Shown: piece by piece, positions 34,801 through 45,914 of the stretch
How the letters are laid out: every line of letters starts with the position of its first letter
Position numbering within the stretch: the stretch's first letter is position 1
Assembly (NCBI GenBank): GCA_025667525.1
Contig: CM046878.1
Span: 95,619,237-95,683,236, forward strand
Length of the DNA stretch: 64,000 bases
Source: Glebionis coronaria
Lineage: Eukaryota; Streptophyta; Magnoliopsida; Asterales; Asteraceae
Direction: 5' to 3'
Position numbers and translations under genes: made by a program
The notes under the pieces: model-generated
What the model saw: the letters and a program-made list of their open reading frames with translations, nothing else
Told to the model about the DNA's origin: nothing
Database searches by the model: none

Positions 34801-36254
34801 ACCAAAAAGAAATAAGAAAAAGAGAGTGTCCTGCTTGTTAGTGTGCATCACTGAGCATTCAACAGCCCCAACGCAGTGGCTGTGATTTCACTGTATGCTC
34901 CAACACCAATTAGAGCCTTGTGTTAATTTTGTGATTCTTGTGTAACCATACCAAGCAGCCAACAACCAATAAGAAAGAAAAAAAAGGTAAACCAGGGTGT
35001 CCTGCTTGTGTTTATAAGCACACCCCAACTTTGAATTTTGTTGTATTAGTATTTATGTTTTGCGTAAGCACCAAATTCGTGGCTCGTTTTGTTAACGGTG
35101 AGTGTGTTCTTGGATTGTGTCTTGTGTTTAAGTGCCAACTGTCCATAACGCATAGCAACTCACAGTAACTCATAACAAAGCTAAACTACGCAGCAAACCA
35201 AAAGGATAGCATAGAAAAGAGAGTACCGGCAAGTTTCTGTGTACAAAAAAAAAGGGGTGTCATTGTTTGCTTATCGCTGTCTACTTGTTTGTTTCGTTTT
35301 TTTATGCTTTATCTTGGCTGGTCCTTGTTTTTTTATCGCAATTATAATCACTCCCACAAGCCTATTGATGTGGGAGTACTCACTGTCCAAACCAAGAAGC
35401 CAAGAAACAAAAAAGTGAGGCATGTTTTATGTTTCTTTGTCTTAACTGTGCACATACAAAGCCAAAAGTGTGGCTTAATCTTTGGCGTGGTTGTGATCCT
35501 TGTATCGTATTTTGGTTTTGAGAAGTATTTGTGTGCTGTTTGTACCAAAGAATCGCACCAAAACAGCAAAACAACTTCAAAAAACCATACAAAAACTTTT
35601 CCTTTGTTATCCGAGAACGATCTATTTTTTTGTTTTTTTAGTGTAGTCCGATATCAGACAACACCGATCTTGGACGACACCTTTGTCTAGTGGGATCTTG
35701 GACAACACAGAAGTACTCCAAAATAGAAAAATAGTTTTAAATATTTTAGAAAAATACTTTTTAGTTTTTAATTAATATAAGTAAGTTATTTATTTGATAA
35801 AATTATATTTTGGACTTTTTGTTGATTTTATTTAATTGTAGGGCTTTAATTAGAATTTAAAATTAAATATTAAATCGATAATAAGTTTTAAAACATATTT
35901 ATTGAATTTTTAATTCTTATTTATATTATTTTAGACATAATTTTGATTTTTAATTTATTTTTAGATTAAATTTTTAATTTCGTCACGTTTTACGTTTTTA
36001 CGTAACGCCTTTTACGTCGTAGGTCGTTTTTAGCTTATTCCGTTTTCTTTTCTTTTGTTTTCTTCTTTCATAAAGCATAACCACTCAAATTAAATAACGT
36101 CTATATTTGTTGGCTAAACACCATACCTCCTCGAGAACGAAATCGATTGTCGGTATTGACATTTTCCTAAACGTTGATACTTATACTTATCACGACTTAG
36201 TGTTTGCTTACTTTTTCCTAAAGGTAAGTAAAACGACTAAAAAATACAACATCA
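31835..36254 (+). repeat. Solo LTR of an Athila element, 4420 bp
   Basis: It starts TGATGAGACCGCG and ends AACATCA, flanked on both sides by GCTCC with no internal region, primer site or polypurine tract. Its ends match the minus-strand Athila LTR at 22109-25657. A TATA box (TATAAAAG, 32629-32636) lies about 790 bases in. Short unproductive frames occur near 35289-35690. The usual origin is recombination between the two LTRs of a full element. Confidence 0.88.
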
Positions 36255-36259
36255 GCTCC
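36255..36259 (+). other. Target-site duplication GCTCC, right
   Basis: This is the matching copy of 31830-31834. Copia Y sequence resumes after it with CCCTTAACATATGCC. Confidence 0.9.
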
Positions 36260-37348
36260 CCCTTAACATATGCCACGATATTCAAAAACATTTCGCACAT
36301 GTCGGGATAAGCTATCACGTTAAGTCAAACCATTTGTTATTAATCATTTCCCATATTAAATCACATTTTCTCCCCCATATTAAAATATTAACCCAACCGA
36401 TATTTTTTATATCAATTGATTTAATGAAGTTTTAACAAAGTTTTTTGGGAAGAAAAATGCAAGTCCATTTTATCTTCATGATACCAATGTGTGAGATATG
36501 ATACCGAGTTGTAAAATAGTCACATATTCACCGTTTAAGACTAAATTGACAAGGTTGGACCTGATTGATGAGAACAGCATATGATAAGATTAGATAGTTC
36601 TTGTCGGAAAATGTTGGTCTCCTCGTCACGGCTGAAGTTATCTCTTGACACCACATGTACGATTGGTATTGTTGTCTTGACACCAATTAGTGAACTTGGC
36701 ACTTTCGGCATCAAAGATTCTGAATGCTTGACAATTGCTCCCCCTCAATTGTTGACCCGTGTTCTATTGAAAGAGTTGTAGTCGTCGTTTGAGTAGTCGC
36801 ATCGTCGAGTATGTAGATACCAATTGCAGATTGATGTGATTGTAGAGATGATAACTTCATAAAAACAAGATTTATCTTGTTTTAATAAATAAATTCACTG
36901 ATGCGTACATATATTCGTGTTAGATTCTGTTATAACGTAAAAAAAATCCCTTACATGGTTATAAAGTAAACCATGCCCGAGAAAATTAGTTCCCGTTGTG
37001 AGCCAAAGCTTTCATAAGAAATACTTGACTTTAATATGAAAAGCGGGTTGCAGTCTGAAATAACTACAAGCCAAATTGGCACGTTTTATGAAATATTTAC
37101 AACTTTTGTGCGAACTCTATTTATGGCGCCATGTCAATATGAATCAACATTTCTAAGGCCGTAAATATTATCGTACCAAAAGACATGCCTTTAAAAAAAT
37201 AAAGTAAAAATATTTTTGGATTTTATGAAATTTTTCAGTTTTTAGGGTTTTTATATGGTTTTATATTTTTGTATTTTGCTTTTGTGGATAAAAATTTAAA
37301 CAATATATACAGATGATCACTAAGGATACGGAGAATAGTTTACCACCA
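36260..37348 (-). other. 3' untranslated region of Copia Y, proximal part
   Basis: It continues the region broken by the solo LTR and aligns with 50414-51499 of element X. On the minus strand it contains purine tracts of the AGGGGGAG type near 36257, 36372 and 36739, in addition to the terminal tract at 30069. No coding frame is convincing. Confidence 0.6.
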
Positions 37349-37376
37349 CTATTCTTTTGCTTCATCTGCCAGTTCT
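37349..37376 (-). pseudogene. Last eight codons of Copia Y pol
   Basis: On the minus strand ELADEAKE and a TAG stop (37351-37349) remain. The preceding part of the same RNase H lies at 52777 onward; element X separates them. Confidence 0.75.
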
Positions 37377-37709
37377 TGTAGGATATGTAAATCTTGCTTA
37401 TGTTTTAGAGAGAGAAAGAGATAGAGAGATGGTGAGAACACACACACTTAGAGAGAGAAAGTGAAAGAAAAACACTTTTCAACTATGTGTAAAATGAATA
37501 ACTACACTACCCTCTCCATCTAAGGAGAGGGTTTATATACCCAAGCCCTTGACATGGGCTTGGGCTTACATTTGGGCCGGCCTACACATGTTGTAGGCTA
37601 GGCTTTGGTTTGTTTGTTAAATAAAGATAAGTAACTAAACTAGGAGCTATTACATGGACTATCGTTGGAGTGACCGATCCTTCTTAATACGTAAAACGTA
37701 TTTCCAACA
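37377..37709 (-). repeat. 3' LTR of Copia element X
   Basis: Read on the minus strand, the 333-bp LTR runs TGTTGGAAATACG to ATCCTACA, with TAGGGGGAGAT just before it in sense direction. A TATA box (GGGTATATAAACCC on the minus strand) lies near 37535. It differs from the 5' LTR remnant at 52513-52776 at about six of 262 positions by my count. Confidence 0.88.
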
Positions 37710-38893
37710 ATCTCCCCCTAAGGGAGGTCACTCCAAACAAGGGCATTACCCAAGTTACAATAATCAGATAAACATAGCTTACTATGCTTGTCTTGAGCTC
37801 GTAGTCTTCGTCTTTCTTTTTCTTTTTCTTTTCTGGTGAACATGCTGAAGTGATCTTTGATATCAGTCTTGAGCATTAATCTCTTTCCTTGATCTTGTGC
37901 ATCCATCACTTGTGATCTTCGCCAATTCGTGACCTCACGTCCCACGTACTTATACCTTAGCAATTCTTGAAAGCTTCAGAGTTCAATACAACGGAAGACT
38001 TAACTTTTAGGCTTTCTTGAATTAGATGAGGTATTAAATGTATAAAGCATAAGCATGCGGGGACGACTTCTTCTCGGATTCCGCAACGCCACCGTCTTCA
38101 AATGCCGCAACATAAGTAGACACGAACGAAATGGCTTTGAACATTTCATTCTAATTCGGTAGCATTTTACCTCCGGTCGGTGAAGACCGTTGGACGATAT
38201 AAAATATCGTACTTGTGGCAGGTAGATTTAATTAAAAACCTCCTTGACAAGATTTCGCGGGTAAACCCGTTCTCTTTACTCAACCGTCCAAAGCTGACTG
38301 CGAACGTAAAGACTGAATCATTTGGATAAAATTATCCGCATGATTGAAGCCGTCAATTCTGATTCCTGGAACAAGTTTGATTCATTAAAGAATCGCACCA
38401 TCGTTTCTTTCCAGTTGTCACGAGCTTGATTCGTATAGAATCTTGCAAGTTACCTACCAAGTGCTGTTTGATGTTAACACTAGAAGGATTTCCACTCATC
38501 ACTGTGAACACTAAGGTATCACTCTGAGTGTTCTGGCAAGATCACTGAGATTTTGCGTAGAGGCCTGGAACGTGTTTAAATTCATTTAAGAATTAAACCA
38601 CTGTTGCTATCTAGTTATCACAATTTTGATTCATAAAGAATCGCACAAGTCACCTACCATAAGCTTTTTGAAATTCGCTCAAGAAGGATTTCCATCTTCA
38701 TTGTAAATACTTTCGTATTACTCGGATGTTCAGGCAATATCATGAAGATTTTGCGTAGGACTCTTAAAATCTTTCTTACTTTTCACAGTGTGTGAAGAAG
38801 CAAAGAAATATGAAAGTGTGTTCTAAGGAGATATTTGATGATCTCAAATGGCTCTAGACTCGATCGTGCATTTTGTATTTTAGTGATCGGAGG
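37710..38893 (-). other. 3' untranslated region of Copia X, distal part
   Basis: It aligns with 30069-31250 of element Y, including the duplicated unit of about 190 bases. The Tat element interrupts it; the five bases before that, GGAGG (38889-38893), are repeated at 49823-49827. No coding frame. Confidence 0.65.
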
Positions 38894-39476
38894 TGATGAC
38901 GTATAGTCCCCAACCGGATCACGAACCCGGCCCACGGGTACTACCCGTATCCGGCCCCAAGACAGATGGGTGGAATAATGTTATTCAGGCTTATGGGCTT
39001 GGATAAACAGTAACCGCGCACATGTGTGCGGCCCACGGCCCGGTGCGGCCGACATGGCCCACATAGGGTTAGACAGAATAATATTCTGTCTAGGAATATC
39101 TTTATCCCAATAGGAGAGGATATTCACTACCAGGATTAGAAGATAACAATCATTCTAATTCTGGTGGTTATCTCTTCCTTGGGGCCGAAGCATCAGTGAA
39201 AGCCCACTAGGGTTTCACTGCCTATAAAAGGAACCCCCAAGGGTTCCACAAAGGTATTACGACTTGTACTCTAAACTCACATAAACCCTAAATCGATTAC
39301 TTACTCTCACGCTGGAGTCTAATCGTGGGAAACATTCCCACGGTAAGCCTAACGCGTGCTGTTTAGCGTGCAGGATCCCAACCAAACGATTCACTTGGTG
39401 CAGGAGCCGGAGCCCAGCCAACCCGAGTTAAGCCTAATTCGGGTCTAGCAAGGATCAACCAACTTTTGCATCAACA
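38894..39476 (+). repeat. 5' LTR of the Tat element
   Basis: It starts TGATGACGTATAG and ends TTTGCATCAACA. A TATA box, CTATAAAAG, lies at 39222-39230, so transcription should start near 39255. A GTGTGCGGCC...GGCCGACA GC-rich palindrome region lies near 39020-39055. Confidence 0.92.
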
Positions 39477-39479
39477 AGT

Positions 39480-39499
39480 TGGCGCCATCCGTGGGACCC
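39480..39499 (+). other. Primer binding site of the Tat element
   Basis: TGGCGCCATCCGTGGGACCC follows the LTR by three bases. It resembles the TGGCGCC(G/A)TC(T/C)GTGGG primer region usual in Tat elements. Confidence 0.75.
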
Positions 39500-39539
39500 A
39501 TAACACTAAGCTAGAACAAAACCTCATCTCGAATTTCCA

Positions 39540-41420
39540 ATGACGAAGGGACATCCGCAAGCTAACCCCAGGAACGTGAATCTCGGGAACCGGAAGTCCC
39601 AAGGGGAAGGGATTCTCATCCCCAACCAATCACCTAGCCGCCTCGCAGGCGGGCCGGGTAACCGTGGCAGTTTTCAGCCTGTGGGGGTGACGAGCACGAT
39701 CTCCATGACATCCCCACCTACTTCAACCCTGGACAACCCGGATCTGGGGAGTGCGCCAAATCCTCCTAACAAGGAACCGCGCAGACCCTCGACAGAGGAA
39801 GAAGTGGAAGTCCTACCACTCAGTGAGGAGGATCTTACTCGAGTTCTCACGCAGAACTTCGAAAGGATCGTCCCGGGGATCGCATCAAGGTTGAATCTGG
39901 GGAGGAACCTCCAAGCCATACTCAACTTTGGTGACACCGGGCCAATCACCTCCTCCCAAAATCAGAGGAAAAGGAGAGCTCGGCCTCAGGAGCAGGGTAC
40001 CTTTGAGGAAACCCCTCAACCCCGGAATGTATTTGAGCGCATAGGAGATCGCCTCATACAGGAATTAATGCAGTCTCGAGAAGGAGAAAGGTCGGATGGC
40101 TCACCCGAGCGACGAGATCGAGAGCTGGCCAGAACCACACGTCGCCCGAGTGTGTGGGACAAGATGAACACTGGTAAAAAGGCTCCTGGTTCATCCCAAA
40201 AAAGTGGTCCCTATTCAAAGGATGGGGCACCACCGCCGTCCCCGGACCCGTCCGGAGAGGACTCAGATGACCATCCGCCTAAGCGTCGCCGACCTAGGCG
40301 CACCCCTCCACCACCACCAAACAATGATGGGTATTATGGTGGCCCTTACTATCGAGATGCAGAAGCGGAGGATCTTTCGCGTCCATGGTGTGAACCATGG
40401 GATGACCCTAGGCTTACCCGGCCATGGGCGGATCCCAGGGAAGACCCGTTCACCCTCCACATACGGAACTATTCTGAAGACACCAAACGTCGCATGCCGG
40501 CGTGTATCAAGACTTATGATGGGTCCGGTGATCCCGTGGATCACCTTAAAATATTTGATACACGGGCTAAAATTGAGCGATGGCCCATGCCTATATGGTG
40601 CCAAATGTTCAATTCGACCTTGATCGGAAATGCCCGTGACTGGTTTGAGGCACTCCCTCCACGGAGCATTGATAGTTTCACAGAACTACGCACTGCGTTT
40701 GAGAATAATTATACTCAAAGGAATAAGTATAATAGGGATCCAGTCTCATTGGCAACTGTCAAGCAACGGTCGGGGGAGTCCACAGAAGCCTTCACTGAGC
40801 GCTTCAATGATGAGTGCACGCGCACAAGAACCATGCCAGAGCTCCTGAAAATCTCTGACTACATGCACGCCATAACAGACAGAGAACTGATCAGGCGCCT
40901 CAATGACAAGCGTCTAGAGAGATATGATGACCTCATGGAAAGGGTCAGAAATTTCATATAGGGAGAAACAGCTGTTGCCGCGACCTACCCATCCCGAGGA
41001 AATGGGTACCGGTCAAATGACCAGCCCCGGAGACAGTCGGGCGGTCAAGGTAATCAGAACAATAACAAGGGTTCAGACTATAAGAGCCAAAGCAAAGGAG
41101 GACGGTCGGACGATAAGTTCACCCCCCTAAAGATGTCCTACCGGGAGATCTTGCTGACAGAAGGGGCGAACTTTCCAAGGCCTCCCCCAATGACCACCCC
41201 CCCGGAACGTCGGCAAGGAAGTCGCTTCTGCGAGTTCCATAATGACAAAGGCCACGGCACGGAGGAGTGTATCCAGCTCAAGAAGCATATTGAGTCGCTG
41301 ATCAAATCAGGCAAACTCAAGCACCTAGTTAAGGATTGGAAGGATGGAAAAGACAACAACAAGAATTATGATAAGAAGGATCCCCAAAAGGACAAACCTT
41401 CGACCATATACATGATTCAA
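39540..41420 (+). pseudogene. Tat gag with one in-frame stop
   Basis: The frame opens MTKGHPQANP at 39540, 60 bases after the primer site. A disordered, charged N-terminal half (RNase-like basic/acidic runs, proline stretch PRRTPPPPPN) precedes a capsid domain from about residue 320 (PACIKTYDGSGDPVDHL, ARDWFEALPP, FTERFNDEC). TAG at 40959-40961 interrupts it after RVRNFI. The same frame then continues through a G/N/Q-rich linker and a zinc-knuckle-like CEFHNDKGHGTEEC near 41228. The stop is one transition from CAG. Whether it is read through is unknown. Confidence 0.8.
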
Positions 41421-44360
41421 TCCAGACAGCGCCGCACGAGGCAGAAAATTGGCCAAAAATTTTCACGCGGCAGGGAAATCTCATTCCCTCCCATCACAGC
41501 AAGCGATGTGATTGATGCGCCTCTCACTATTGAGATAAGCATTAGAACACACAACGTTCGTCGCATGTATGTGGATGGAGGATCGTCAGCAGAGGTACTG
41601 TATGAAAACTGTTTCGTACAGTTATGCCCAGAAATAAGAAGCCAATTAGTACCGGCCACGTCGCCGCTTACTGGCTTTAGTGGAGACACTATCTGGCCGA
41701 TGGGGCAATTACGTTTGCTTGTAACCATTGGGAATGAGGAACATTCCACTACGGCGTGGATGAACTTCATGGTGATACGCTCACACTCTCCGTATAATGG
41801 GATCATAGGCAGACCAGGCATTTTGGCTATACGGGCAGTACCCTCTACGGCGCACGGAATGATCAAATTCCCTGTTGAGGGGGGTATCGTTACCATTTAC
41901 AACACAGTCGTACCGACATCCGAGTGTCACACCGTGACAACACCGGCTCCACCTGTTCCGCCCAAAGGTGAATCACCACCTCCCAATTGGAAGGTGGCCA
42001 TTCACCCTGACTATCTGGAACAGGAGGTATCCATAGGAGGGGCGCTCTTGGATAGAGGAAAAAGGGCCATGTGCTCTCTTCTAGGTGCAAACCTAGACAT
42101 ATTCGCATGGGAGCCAAAGCATATGACAGGTGTGCCACGTGCGATAGCAGAGCATAAGCTCCAGATCCGCCAAGGGTACCAACCCATCAAGCAAAAGAAG
42201 CGCGGCCAGGCGCCTGAGCGCAGCCAAGTAATATTGGAGGAAGTACGGAAACTAGTGGATGCAGGCATCATGCGCGAGGTATACTACCACGAGTGGTTGT
42301 CCAATCCGGTCATGGTCAAGAAGCATGACGGAAGTTGGCGCATGTGTGTGGATTTTACGGATCCAAACAAGGCCTGCCCACAGTACTGTTACCCGTTACC
42401 GGAAATCGACTGGAAGGTGGAGTCCCTATGTGGGTATCCTTTTAAATGCTTTTTGGACGCGTATAAAGGGTATCATCAAATCCAGATGGCGGAGGAGGAT
42501 GCAGAAAAAACGGCGTTTCATACGAGCCAGGGTGTGTATTGCTATACGAAAATGCCGTTTGGACTGAAGAACGCCGGTGCTACATATAAGCGGTTGGTGG
42601 ACAAAGCTTTTGAATCACAGATAGGCCGCAACTTGGAAGTCTATGTTGATGACTTGGTGATAAAAAGTCACACGGAGGAGGCACTCCTCCAAGATGTCCA
42701 AGAGACATTCGACACTCTGAGAAGGATTAACATGAAGTTAAATCCAAAGAAATGTATGTTTGGAGCAACTGAGGGGATGTTCCTCGGATATTTGATTGAT
42801 CCAAACGGCATCAAACCTTGCCCAGAGAAGACGGATGCAGTGATACAACTGCCGTCCCCGCAGACACGGAAGGAGGTGCAATCCTTAAATGGGAAGTTAG
42901 CGGGACTGAATAGGTTCCTATCTAAATCCGCAGAGAAGTCATTACCCCTATTTAAGACACTCAAGAAGTGCATTAAAAAGGGAGACTTCCGGTGGACGAA
43001 GGAAGCCGAGGAAGCCTTCGGCCAACTCAAGCAGCATCTTGCATCTCTCCCTATGCTAGTAGCTCCCCGGCCAAAGGAAGAACTAATTATGTATCTCTCA
43101 GCTACTCATGGCGCAATAAGCACGGTACTTATGACGGATAGAGATACAGTACAAACTCCGGTATACTTTATAAGTAGAACACTACAAGGGCCGGAGTTGA
43201 ATTATTCCTCCATGGAAAAATTGGTGTTAGCACTAGTGTTTGCTACAAAGCGGTTGCGCCGGTACTTCCAGGTGTACCCGATTGTAACGGATCAGCCAAT
43301 CAAGCAGGTTATCTCAAGACCAGATGTGGCAGGGAGGCTACAGAAATGGAGCATCCTATTGGGGGAGCACAATATATCTTACAGGCCAAGGACGGCTGTT
43401 AAAGGCCAGATCCTGGCAGATTTCCTGATCGAGAAGCCGGATGAGGAAGGGCCAATCATCAAGCAAGATGAGATCCCAACAGAACCATGGGTGTTATTCA
43501 CGGACGGATCTTCGTGTACGGACGGGTCCGGAGCAGGTCTCATCCTCACAAATCCAGAAGGAATGGAATTCACGTACGCCCTCCGTTTTGAGTTCACGGC
43601 CACCAACAACGAAGCAGAATATGAAGCATTAATTGCGGGTTTAAAAATCGCCGCTAGAATGGGAGTCCGCAACCTTGAGGCCTACCTGGACTCACGGCTT
43701 GTAGAGAACCATATTCTAGGTGGGTATGTGGCTAAGGAGGACAACATGGTCAGGTACTTGGAAAAAGCCAAGTCACTAATCGCGACTTTCAGTAAGTTTT
43801 CCATCAAGCAGGTGCCAAGGGGCGAGAACAAGAAGGCGGACGCTCTTAGCAAGATCGCATCCACAAGCTTTGCTCACTTATCTAAACAAGTCTTGGTAGA
43901 AATACTCAAGGAGAAATCTATAACGGAAAGGGAGGTTTCCGCTGTAGTTGAAGAGGATGGACCTACATGGATGACCCCAATTATCAACTATTTGACTAGT
44001 GAGACCCTTCCAGACGAGGAAAAAGCAGCACGTCACATAAGGAGGAAGTCGTAGCATTTCGAACTTCGAGAAGGCATCCTTTACAAACGCTCTTTCTTGC
44101 ATCCGTGGCTGCGGTGTGTTGGACCACGTCAGGCCGCTTACGTAATCAGTGACATACATGAAGGGTTGTGTGGCATGCATGCAGGTCCACGATCCGTGGC
44201 AGCCAGAGCCTTACGAACAGGATATTATTGGCCCACCATGCACAGAGACGCGCGCGACATGATTCGCAAGTGTAGTGATTGCCAAGTGCATAGGCCAGTA
44301 CCGCGACACCCGCAGCAGGAGCTTACACCTATCACGTCCCCCTGGCCATTCTATAAGTAG
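41421..44360 (+). pseudogene. Tat protease, reverse transcriptase, both RNase H domains and integrase zinc region
   Basis: In the same frame as gag: a protease with VDGGSSAEVLY (catalytic D at 41574-41576); reverse transcriptase with the YVDD site at 42642-42653 and PFGLKNAGATYKR; a Ty3 RNase H; then an archaeal-type RNase H from about 43480 (FTDGSSCTDGSGAG, NNEAEYEAL, NKKADALSK). The integrase zinc region follows (HEGLCGMHAG ... CSDCQVH, to about 44290). TAG at 44052-44054 separates the RNase H from the integrase region and TAG at 44358-44360 replaces an expected Trp in the FYKWGIDIAGPF motif. Confidence 0.85.
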
Positions 44361-45201
44361 GGAATTGACATTGCAGGACCATTTCTTGTAGCTGCAGGGG
44401 GGAGTTAAATTCTTGATTGTTGCAATGGACTACTTCACACGATGGATAGAGGCCAAGGCAGTCAAGTCTATCACAGGCAAACAAGTTAAGAAGTTTGTTT
44501 GGGAACATATTGTGTGTCGTTTTGGTTTACCAGGAGAAATCATCTCGGATAACGGCAAGCAGTTCACGGACAACCCGTTCAAAGATTGGTGTGCATCATT
44601 GAACATCAAGCGACGCTTCGCATCTGTTAAGCATCCGCAGACAAACGGCCTCGTCGAACGAGCTAATAGAAGCTTGGGGAATGGCATCAAGGCACGTCTG
44701 GATGAACGAAGTGGTAATTGGGTCGATGAGTTATCACATGTGCTATGGGCGCATAGAACTATGATCAAAACAGCCAACGGAGATACTCCATTTGCATTGG
44801 CTTACGGCACTGAAGCTGTTATACCAGCAGAAATAGGAATGCCTACCATCCGTACGGCGGAGGTTAATGTCGTCACGAATGATGAACAGCTGCGAATCAA
44901 CCTGGATCTGTTGGAAGAAAAGAGGGAAATAGCAGCCATTAATGAGGCTAAGTCCAAGGCTAAGATGAAGGCTTATTATGACGCCAAGGTCAAGGGTGTT
45001 TCCTTTCGACCAGGAGACTACGTCTATCGTGCTAACGAAGCAAGTCGAGCGGAGAACACAGGAAAGCTGGGCCCCAAGTGGGAAGGACCGTATGAAGTCA
45101 CTGAAGCCTTGGGGCGAGGCGCGTACAAGCTACGTGACATGGATGGCCGCGACCTTGAGCGCACATGGAATATTTCCAATCTCAAAAGGTGCTATCTTTG
45201 A
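44361..45201 (+). pseudogene. Tat integrase core and C-terminus, frameshifted
   Basis: A one-base frame change lies in the G run at 44397-44402. After it the frame from 44413 gives the integrase core: MDYFTRW (first D), SDNGKQF (second D), and NGLVERANRS (E), followed by the GPF-like end GKLGPKWEGPYEV and the terminal NLKRCYL. All catalytic residues are present, so the damage is limited to the stop at 44358 and the frame change. Confidence 0.85.
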
Positions 45202-45914
45202 AAGCTACGGCTTCCGCATGGGAACTTCGCTATGTGCGGTCTTAATAAAGAACCATGCGGTTTTATCTGTTTTGTTTTGTCTTATGTTTGTTTAGATTCC
45301 TTTCTTGTTTTTTAGGACTTGTCATTATTGTTCAAACAAAAGTGTAAACGTTCTAATAAAATGCCGTGGTGCCTAGCTAGCTCCACGGCCTGTTGCGTGC
45401 AAATCATTTTTTATATTTTTTGTCCGTTGTATGAATTTTTTACTTGTATTATAATATGCCATGTTTCATTCATATGCATTCTTTCAAATTACTGTACATG
45501 TACTATACGCCTCCAGGTGGGGTAAGAGGATTAAGTGAACCTACTAATTCAACTTGCCGCGTAAGAGGGATGCAACCCCAGCCGCACGGATCATGTATCC
45601 TTACTAGACGCCTTACTCACAAGACGTTGTGATAAGTTTTGTGTGCCGTACTCACATGGTACTCTGCACAGTAAAGACGCACGTCGCATGTCTAGTAAAT
45701 TATAGACTTGTGTGTATTTTCCTTTTTCATGTGTAAGACGTGATATATCATGCGGCATTGAAGTACAATGAAATACACAAGTTTCAAAAGTAAAAATAAA
45801 CAAAATGACCATGGTCATCACGGACTTCTACATAAAACGACAAGTTACTGCAAATATATCTTAGCCGTGTACATACACGGACGAATATAGACACAAGTGT
45901 TTACAACAGATAAG
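45202..45914. other. Spacer between sense pol and the antisense gene
   Basis: T-rich noncoding sequence where the sense and antisense transcripts converge. I see no conserved element; 3' ends of both transcripts are likely here. Confidence 0.4.

Noticed and set aside
35289..35690. 133-codon plus-strand frame in the solo LTR
   Set aside because: No recognisable domain, low-complexity F/K/T composition, and it lies within a noncoding LTR that is not conserved in the sister LTR.
39674..41362. Long minus-strand and other-frame ORFs over the Tat gag and pol
   Set aside because: They mirror GC-rich coding sequence on the + strand and show no family features. The real antisense gene lies only at 45915-48630.
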